Assembly: GCF_014489115.1 (NCBI RefSeq)
Contig: NZ_JACTAH010000002.1
Span: forward strand, 1,537,129-1,601,128
Length of the DNA: 64,000 nt
DNA from: Thauera sedimentorum
Lineage (GTDB): Bacteria; Pseudomonadota; Gammaproteobacteria; Burkholderiales; Rhodocyclaceae
Reading direction: 5' to 3'
Position numbers and translations under genes: made by a program. Shown here one piece after another: positions 58,540 to 64,000 of the stretch; position 1 is the stretch's first letter; every line of letters starts with the position of its first letter. The notes beneath the pieces are model-generated. The model saw only the letters and a list, made by a program, of their open reading frames with translations, searched no databases and was not told the origin of the DNA.

Positions 58540-58545
58540 TATCAT
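58540..58545 (+). promoter_or_regulatory. putative -10 element of the decarboxylase gene
   Basis: TATCAT lies 46 bases upstream of the decarboxylase ATG, after the dcd terminator. No clear -35 is seen. Confidence 0.3.
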
Positions 58546-58591
58546 GCCCATTTCCCGGCCCCGGGCCGGACTGAACGCTGGAGAGAAAGGG

Positions 58592-60844
58592 ATGCGTTTC
58601 CATTTTCCGGTCATCATCATCGATGAGGACTTCCGTTCCGAGAACGCTTCGGGCCTGGGCATCCGTGCGCTGGCCAAGGCCATCGAGGAGGAAGGCATCG
58701 AGGTGCTCGGCGTGACGAGCTATGGCGACCTGACCTCGTTCGCGCAGCAGCAGAGTCGTGGTTCGGCCTTCATCCTGTCGATCGACGACGAGGAGTTCTC
58801 CTCGTCCGAAGCCGCCGACAAGGCCATCGCAGGCCTGCGCGCCTTCGTCGAGGAAATCCGTTTCCGCAACGCCGACATCCCGATCTTCCTGTACGGCGAG
58901 ACGCGCACCAGCCGCCACATTCCGAACGACGTGCTGCGCGAGATGCACGGCTTCATCCACATGTTCGAGGACACCCCGGAGTTCATCGCGCGCTACGTGG
59001 TGCGCGAGGCCAAGAACTACCTCGATTCGCTGGCGCCGCCCTTCTTCCGCGCGCTCACCCATTACGCCGCCGACGGCTCCTACTCCTGGCACTGCCCGGG
59101 GCACTCGGGCGGGGTGGCCTTCCTGAAGAGCCCGGTGGGGCAGATGTTCCACCAGTTCTTCGGCGAGAACATGCTGCGCGCCGACGTGTGCAACGCGGTT
59201 GAAGAGCTCGGTCAGCTGCTCGACCATACCGGCCCGGTGGCGGCCTCCGAGCGCAACGCCGCGCGCATCTTCAACTGCGACCACCTGTACTTCGTCACCA
59301 ACGGCACCTCGACCTCCAACAAGATGGTCTGGCACACCACCGTGGCGCCGGGCGACATCGTGGTGGTGGACCGCAACTGCCACAAGTCCATCCTCCACTC
59401 CATCATCATGACCGGGGCGGTGCCGGTGTTCCTGACGCCCACGCGCAACCACTACGGCATCATCGGGCCGATCCCGCTGGCCGAGTTCTCGATGGAGAAC
59501 ATCCGCAAGAAGATCGAGGCCAACCCGTTCGCCAACGGCGCCAGCGGCAAGAAGCCGCGCATCCTGACCATCACCCAGTCCACCTACGACGGCGTGCTGT
59601 ACAACGTCGAGGCGATCAAGGACCTGCTCGACGGCCAGATCGACACCCTGCATTTCGACGAGGCCTGGCTGCCGCACGCGGCCTTCCACGACTTCTACGG
59701 CGACTACCACGCCATCGGCGCGGACCGTCCGCGTTGCCGCGAGTCCATGGTGTTCTCCACCCAGTCCACCCACAAGCTGCTGGCCGGCCTCAGCCAGGCC
59801 TCGCAGATCCTCGTGCAGGACTCCGAGACCCGCAAGCTGGACCGCGACATCTTCAACGAAGCCTACCTGATGCACACCTCCACCAGCCCGCAGTACGCGA
59901 TCATCGCCTCGTGCGACGTCGCCGCGGCGATGATGGAGCCGCCGGGCGGCCCCGCGCTGGTCGAGGAGTCGCTCGCCGAGGCGGTCGAATTCCGCCGCGC
60001 GATGCGCAAGGTCGACGCCGACTTCGGTTCGGACGACTGGTGGTTCAAGGTCTGGGGGCCGGAGTACCTCGCCGAGGAAGGCATGGGCACGCGCGAGGAC
60101 TGGATGCTCAAGGCCGGCGAACGCTGGCACGGCTTCGGCGATCTCGCCGAAGGCTTCAACATGCTCGATCCGATCAAGGCCACGGTGATCACCCCGGGCC
60201 TGGACGTGGATGGCGACTTTGCCGAGTGGGGCATTCCGGCGGGCATCCTCACCCGTTATCTTGCCGAGCACGGCATCATCGTCGAGAAGACCGGGCTGTA
60301 CTCCTTCTTCATCATGTTCACCATCGGCATCACCAAGGGCCGCTGGAACACGCTGGTCACCGAGCTGCAGCAGTTCAAGGACGACTACGACCGCAACCAG
60401 CCGCTGTGGCGCGTGATGCCGGAGTTCATCGCCAAGCATCCGCGCTACGAGAAGGTCGGCCTGAAGGACCTGTGCGCGCAGATCCACAGCTTCTACAAGG
60501 CGCACGACGTGGCGCGCCTGACCACCGAGATGTACCTGTCGGACATGGTGCCGGCGATGAAGCCGACCGACGCCTTCGCCAAGATGGCGCATCGCGAGAT
60601 CGAGCGTGTGGCGATCGACGAACTGGAAGGGCGGGTCACCGCGATGCTGGTCACCCCCTATCCGCCGGGCATCCCGCTCTTGATCCCGGGCGAGCGCTTC
60701 AACGCGACCATCTGCCGCTACCTGCAGTTCGCGCGCGATTTCAACGCCGCGTTCCCGGGCTTCGAGACCGACATCCACGGCCTGGTGCGCGAGGAACGCG
60801 ACGGTGCGGTGAAGTACTACGTGGATTGCGTGCGCCAGGACTGA
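58592..60844 (+). CDS. Orn/Lys/Arg decarboxylase, PLP-dependent (fold type I)
   Basis: A 750-residue amino acid decarboxylase of the AdiA/CadA/SpeF group. The N-terminal wing domain (about 1-130) is followed by the PLP core, with the cofactor lysine K395 in STQSTHKLLAGLSQ and the conserved SYSWHCPGHSGGVAF and YFVTNGTSTSNKM segments, then a C-terminal domain. Family members make cadaverine, agmatine or putrescine and consume protons. Which substrate is used cannot be told from sequence alone; annotations in related bacteria range from lysine to arginine. Ribosome-binding GAGAGAAAGG precedes the ATG. Confidence 0.9.
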   Translation: MRFHFPVIIIDEDFRSENASGLGIRALAKAIEEEGIEVLGVTSYGDLTSFAQQQSRGSAFILSIDDEEFSSSEAADKAIAGLRAFVEEIRFRNADIPIFLYGETRTSRHIPNDVLREMHGFIHMFEDTPEFIARYVVREAKNYLDSLAPPFFRALTHYAADGSYSWHCPGHSGGVAFLKSPVGQMFHQFFGENMLRADVCNAVEELGQLLDHTGPVAASERNAARIFNCDHLYFVTNGTSTSNKMVWHTTVAPGDIVVVDRNCHKSILHSIIMTGAVPVFLTPTRNHYGIIGPIPLAEFSMENIRKKIEANPFANGASGKKPRILTITQSTYDGVLYNVEAIKDLLDGQIDTLHFDEAWLPHAAFHDFYGDYHAIGADRPRCRESMVFSTQSTHKLLAGLSQASQILVQDSETRKLDRDIFNEAYLMHTSTSPQYAIIASCDVAAAMMEPPGGPALVEESLAEAVEFRRAMRKVDADFGSDDWWFKVWGPEYLAEEGMGTREDWMLKAGERWHGFGDLAEGFNMLDPIKATVITPGLDVDGDFAEWGIPAGILTRYLAEHGIIVEKTGLYSFFIMFTIGITKGRWNTLVTELQQFKDDYDRNQPLWRVMPEFIAKHPRYEKVGLKDLCAQIHSFYKAHDVARLTTEMYLSDMVPAMKPTDAFAKMAHREIERVAIDELEGRVTAMLVTPYPPGIPLLIPGERFNATICRYLQFARDFNAAFPGFETDIHGLVREERDGAVKYYVDCVRQD

Positions 60845-60870
60845 GCAGGGTGCTTGCCTGTGCTGGAACG

Positions 60871-60896
60871 GAGAGGCCGCCTGTGGGCGGCCTCTT
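60871..60896. terminator. bidirectional hairpin between decarboxylase and folA
   Basis: AGAGGCCGCC and GGCGGCCTCT (60872-60881 and 60886-60895) form a perfect 10-bp stem with loop TGTG. It lies between convergent genes; T-runs on either side are short. Confidence 0.6.
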
Positions 60897-60901
60897 GCCA
60901 T

Positions 60902-61405
60902 TCAGGGACGCAGACGGCGATAGGTGACGAAGTCGAAATCGAACTCGTTGTCCGCGTCGGCCTGGTGGGGCTCGCGGGCCACCTCTTCGAAGCGTTTGCG
61001 ATCGTAGTCCGGGAAACGGGCGTCCCCGTCCACGTCCGCCCACACCTCGGTGAGCATGATCGTGTCGGCGTCCTCGATCATCTGGCGGTAGAGTTCCGCG
61101 CCTCCGATGATGAACAGCTTCTCGGCACCATCTGCCGCCGCCAGCGCGGCAGCCGGGCTGGTGAAGGCTTCCGCACCGGCTGCCTGCCAGGCGGGGTCGC
61201 GGCTCACCACGAGATTGCGGCGCCCCGGCAGCGGGCGTCCGAGCGACTCCCAGGTCTTGCGCCCCATCAGGATGGGATGGCCGAGGGTGGCGGCCTTGAA
61301 GTGCGCGAGGTCGGCCTTCAGCCGCCAGGGCAGGGCGTTCTCGCGCCCGATGACGCCGTTGCGGGCGACTGCCGCGATCAGGATAACTTCCGGCCGGTGG
61401 CTCAT
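60902..61405 (-). CDS. folA: dihydrofolate reductase
   Basis: A 167-residue NADPH-dependent reductase of dihydrofolate. It shows [20 protein letters not shown] (with the substrate-loop Trp), the [25 protein letters not shown] region (in parts), and [25 protein letters not shown]. The start overlaps the thyA stop by four bases, so the pair is coupled; thyA produces the dihydrofolate that this enzyme recycles. Confidence 0.95.
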   Translation of the reverse strand: MSHRPEVILIAAVARNGVIGRENALPWRLKADLAHFKAATLGHPILMGRKTWESLGRPLPGRRNLVVSRDPAWQAAGAEAFTSPAAALAAADGAEKLFIIGGAELYRQMIEDADTIMLTEVWADVDGDARFPDYDRKRFEEVAREPHQADADNEFDFDFVTYRRLRP

Positions 61406-62196
61406 ACCGCCACCTCGGCCTTGATGTGCGGGTGCGGATCGTAGCCTTCCAGGGTGAAGTCCTCGAAGCGGAAGGCGAAGATGTCCTGGACCGCCGGGTT
61501 CAGCCGCATGGTCGGCAGCGGGCGCGGTTCGCGGCCGAGCTGCAGGCGGGCCTGCTCCAGGTGGTTCGAATACAGATGGCAGTCGCCGCCGGTCCACACG
61601 AAGTCGCCCGGCTCGTAGCCGCACACCTGCGCCATCATCATCGTCAACAATGCATAGGAGGCGATGTTGAACGGCACGCCGAGGAAGATGTCCGCGCTGC
61701 GCTGGTAGAGCTGGCAGGACAGCCGGCCGTCGGCCACGTAGAACTGGAACAACGCGTGGCAGGGCGGCAGCGCCATGTTGTTCACCTCCCCGGGGTTCCA
61801 GGCCGACACCAGGTGGCGGCGCGAATCGGGGTTGTTCTTGAGACCATCCACCAGCTGTGCGATCTGGTCCACGGTGCGTCCGTCCGCGGTTTCCCAGCGG
61901 CGCCACTGCTTGCCATACACCGGGCCGAGATCACCGTTCTCGTCCGCCCAGTCGTCCCAGATCGACACCCCGTTGTCCTTGAGGTAGCGAATGTTGGTGT
62001 CGCCCTGCAGGAACCACAGCAGTTCGTGGATGATGGAGCGGGTGTGCAGTTTCTTGGTGGTCAGCAAGGGGAAGCCGTCGGCCAGGTTGAAGCGCATCTG
62101 CCAGCCGAACACCGACAGCGTGCCGGTGCCGGTGCGGTCGGTCTTGCGGTGACCGTGCTGCAGCACATGCTGCATGAGTTCGAGGTACTGGCGCAT
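61402..62196 (-). CDS. thyA: thymidylate synthase
   Basis: ThyA methylates dUMP to dTMP with methylene-tetrahydrofolate. The 264-residue protein is E. coli-length, with [16 protein letters not shown], the catalytic cysteine in [16 protein letters not shown], and the [19 protein letters not shown] segment. It begins the thyA-folA operon (4-bp overlap) and is divergent from the gene at 62353. Confidence 0.97.
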   Translation of the reverse strand: MRQYLELMQHVLQHGHRKTDRTGTGTLSVFGWQMRFNLADGFPLLTTKKLHTRSIIHELLWFLQGDTNIRYLKDNGVSIWDDWADENGDLGPVYGKQWRRWETADGRTVDQIAQLVDGLKNNPDSRRHLVSAWNPGEVNNMALPPCHALFQFYVADGRLSCQLYQRSADIFLGVPFNIASYALLTMMMAQVCGYEPGDFVWTGGDCHLYSNHLEQARLQLGREPRPLPTMRLNPAVQDIFAFRFEDFTLEGYDPHPHIKAEVAV

Positions 62197-62352
62197 GAAT
62201 CGTGTCCTGTGCGGAGAAGCACCGATTCTAGCTCGGACTGCCTGTGCTAATCTGCCGCATCGACAGCGTGACGGTATCTGCCGCGTCAGCGAATCCGCCA
62301 GGGTCGCCGTGCACGGCGCTGTCGCGCCAATCTTCTGCGGATGGAGAAGTGC

Positions 62353-63753
62353 ATGCTGTCATCGGGCCTTAGCGCAGGCGGCGGAACCGAGGGTGTTCAA
62401 CCGGCGCTGCGCGCCACCGGCTCCGTACCGGGTGTGAGTCATGCGATCGCCGGCCTTCAGGCGACGACCGCCTCCCTGGATGGATTGCGCTCTCCCGACC
62501 GCCTGCCGGCGGCAGCGCGCCTGGCGCTGATCGCCCAGCTTGAAGATGACGCCCGCAATGGCATAGCGAGCGTCATGATCGATACCGAGCGCCTGCCCGC
62601 GCACGGCCTGGCCGGCTGGCCCAGGTTCGCGGACGAGGCCTGCAGGGTCTTCGGTGCCTTGCTGGAGACCTATGGTGCATTGAGCGACCTGGACGGGTTG
62701 CCCGCCGAACTGCGGGCCGAAGTCGATGTACGACTGGCAGGGGCCGCGGCTCAGCGGCTGCGCTGGGAACTGCAGTCCTGCGGACCCGAGCACCCTGACC
62801 TGTGGCGCAGGGTCGGCGCGGTTTGGCTTCGTAGCGAAGGTGCGGGCGCCCCCGCCCTCGAGTGCCTGCGTACCTTCGCATACTTCAGTGCAGGGCTCGA
62901 CCAGTTGCCGCCCGCTGCGCTCGAGGCGGTCGATAGCCTGATCGGCCTCGCCGTTCCCTATCTGGCGCTTGCGCCGAGCGCAGAGGCGGCGGGCCGGTAT
63001 GTCTTTCTCCCGGGGGCTGGTGTGCCTCCGCGCCGATTCGTGCGCGGGGAGCAGCCGTCCGAGGGCGCGCTCGCGCTGCTGACCGAAGGGGCCTACGCCA
63101 TCCTTGCCGGCCTGTCCGGTCAGGTGTCGCACGGCGTGGTGCCGGCGGGTCTGGGGGGCGGCGGTGTCGACGCCGCCCATCTCTCGGTGGCGCTTCAGGT
63201 TCTCTTGCGTCAATGGTCAGACGCCCCGCCTGCAAGGCGCTATCGTCGTCACCTGCTTACCGGACAACTGCGTGCGGTGCGCGGCTTCGAGCCCGTCCGT
63301 GCGCTCCTCGCGGGCCAGCAGGACTCCGACGGCGGCGCCTGGCAGATGCAGGACGCGAGCCGGGGCGGGATAGGCGCCCTCGTCCCGCAGGGCGATCACG
63401 CGAGCATCGGTACGGGAGACCTCGTCGGTCTGCGGGCACAGGAGGGTGACGCATGGCATCTCGGCCTCGTGCGGCGCAAGCGCCAGACCGGAAGCGGCCC
63501 ATTCGTCGGCGTCGAAACGATCTCGCAGAGCCCGGAACTGGTCTCTGCCGACGACGGGCGCGCCGCGTCCGAAGTCCTGCTGTGCGACCCGCTGCTCAAG
63601 GGCGAGGCCGTGCGCATCCTCACCGCACCGGGGGCGCTCTCGGGCGCGGGCGCGTTGTTCATCAATCGTCAGGGCTCCATCCACAAGCTCAAGCCGCTCG
63701 AGGCGAGTGCATCAGGTAGTGATTTCGAGCTCAGGGTCTATCAGGTTCTTTGA
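62353..63753 (+). CDS. uncharacterised protein, 466 residues
   Basis: I do not recognise this family with certainty. The product lacks a signal peptide and membrane segments. The N-terminal two thirds are Leu/Ala-rich and helical (about 30-330). The last 120 residues look beta-rich ([21 protein letters not shown], then [22 protein letters not shown]), which is reminiscent of PilZ-type barrels found at the end of betaproteobacterial cyclic di-GMP effector candidates; the key RxxxR and D/NxSxxG residues cannot be assigned. The ATG at 62353 follows GGAGAAGTGC; an ATG at 62341 would add four residues. A terminator follows at 63778. Confidence 0.7.
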   Translation: MLSSGLSAGGGTEGVQPALRATGSVPGVSHAIAGLQATTASLDGLRSPDRLPAAARLALIAQLEDDARNGIASVMIDTERLPAHGLAGWPRFADEACRVFGALLETYGALSDLDGLPAELRAEVDVRLAGAAAQRLRWELQSCGPEHPDLWRRVGAVWLRSEGAGAPALECLRTFAYFSAGLDQLPPAALEAVDSLIGLAVPYLALAPSAEAAGRYVFLPGAGVPPRRFVRGEQPSEGALALLTEGAYAILAGLSGQVSHGVVPAGLGGGGVDAAHLSVALQVLLRQWSDAPPARRYRRHLLTGQLRAVRGFEPVRALLAGQQDSDGGAWQMQDASRGGIGALVPQGDHASIGTGDLVGLRAQEGDAWHLGLVRRKRQTGSGPFVGVETISQSPELVSADDGRAASEVLLCDPLLKGEAVRILTAPGALSGAGALFINRQGSIHKLKPLEASASGSDFELRVYQVL

Positions 63754-63777
63754 TTTGCGCGCATTGAAGTGATGGGA

Positions 63778-63812
63778 AAAGGGCGCCGTCCGCGAGGTCG
63801 GCGCCCTTTGTC
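63778..63812 (+). terminator. Rho-independent terminator after the 62353 gene
   Basis: AAAGGGCGCCG and CGGCGCCCTTT (63778-63788 and 63799-63809) pair around a 10-base loop, followed by GTCC. It ends the gene upstream of the stable-RNA-like promoter. Confidence 0.75.
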
Positions 63813-63887
63813 CTTGATTCGCTGGCTCTTTCGGTACGGTGCGGTGCGGTGTTATCGGTCGCTTGTTGAAATTCTTCGTTCAGGGCG

Positions 63888-63915
63888 TTGACAGTCTTTT
63901 CATGGTGTCTATAAT
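63888..63915 (+). promoter_or_regulatory. consensus sigma-70 promoter, probably of an rRNA or tRNA operon beyond the window
   Basis: TTGACA (63888-63893) and TATAAT (63910-63915) match both consensus hexamers exactly, with a 16-base spacer. A GC-rich discriminator (GCGCACC) follows, as in promoters under stringent control, and the DNA upstream is AT-richer than the surroundings. No other promoter in the window is this strong. Confidence 0.75.
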
Positions 63916-64000
63916 GCGCACCTCTTTCGCGCTGCACGGCGCACCGGTGTTGAGCCGGGGTGCTGCGAAAGTCAGTGTTTAAGCGGTTCTTCAGCGGTTT
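63916..64000 (+). other. non-coding leader of the downstream transcript, possibly pre-16S leader
   Basis: The 85 bases after the promoter have no open frame. A CTTTCGC and GCGAAAG pair (63924-63930 and 63965-63971) encloses a GCAC and GTGC pair, giving an imperfect stem as in rRNA leaders. The tail GCGGTTCTTCAGCGGTTT resembles the region before the boxA/NusB sites, but the window ends before any gene. Confidence 0.5.

Noticed and set aside
58514..60901. 795-codon minus-strand frame opposite the decarboxylase
   Set aside because: Antisense artefact of GC-rich third positions; the plus strand encodes a clear PLP enzyme with intact motifs.
57875..62196. dcd, folA and thyA as one nucleotide operon
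   Set aside because: dcd is on the plus strand and has its own terminator; thyA-folA is on the minus strand, separated by the decarboxylase gene.

Overview
The window is about 64 kb of GC-rich chromosome from a betaproteobacterium, most likely of the Thauera/Azoarcus group (Rhodocyclales). This is inferred from the gene order leuS-lptE-holA-proA, H-NS-type regulators, REP families and codon use; no 16S sequence is present to confirm it. Genes are dense and mostly housekeeping. I see no prophage, insertion sequence, CRISPR array or tRNA gene.

Layout. 1-7.2 kb: an HD-GYP response regulator cut by the left edge, then tsaD, plsY, folB, an H-NS family protein, ybaK, xerD, a chalcone-isomerase-fold protein and proA. 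7.2-14.5 kb: holA, lptE and leuS, a small hypothetical gene, and uvrD. 14.5-15.3 kb: a REP inverted repeat and an orphan ParA ATPase. 15.4-32.7 kb: one long minus-strand MSHA-type (type IVa-like) pilus locus, mshI-I2-J-K-L-M-N-E-G followed by the prepilins and adhesin mshB-A-C-D-O-P-Q. 33.1-45.0 kb, plus strand: maeB, a pldA-like outer-membrane phospholipase, qor, a cmpX-like channel, a membrane/beta-propeller fusion protein and dnaE. 45.0-51.4 kb, minus strand: an envelope-modification cluster of a ColS/PmrB-like kinase, InaA-type LPS kinase, methyltransferase, ColR-like regulator, ArnT-like glycosyltransferase, GT2 glycosyltransferase and GtrA flippase. 51.5-56.5 kb: acylphosphatase, SulP transporter, metG and an OmpA-family lipoprotein. 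56.6-60.8 kb: apbC, dcd and an Orn/Lys/Arg decarboxylase. 60.9-64 kb: folA-thyA, an uncharacterised protein, and at the right edge a consensus sigma-70 promoter that probably drives an rRNA or other stable RNA operon just outside the window.

How the genes work together. The msh genes encode inner-membrane assembly proteins (MshI, I2, J, N, G), ATPases (MshE, MshM), an outer-membrane secretin (MshL) with its helper MshK, a major pilin (MshA), minor pilins (MshB, C, D, O, P) and a giant multi-domain surface protein (MshQ) that may be the tip adhesin. No prepilin peptidase, mshF or mshH lies within the locus. The 45-51 kb cluster resembles the ColRS-WarAB regulon of Pseudomonas, but the methyltransferase and kinase genes sit between regulator and sensor. 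Repeated hexamers spaced 11 bp apart, upstream of both transcription units, look like binding sites for the cluster's own OmpR-family regulator.

The observations most worth a second look are these hexamer arrays, the REP pair that forms the start region of mshC, an Asn-to-Asp change at a catalytic position of the phospholipase, the propeller fusion protein upstream of dnaE, and an SH3 domain inside MshN.
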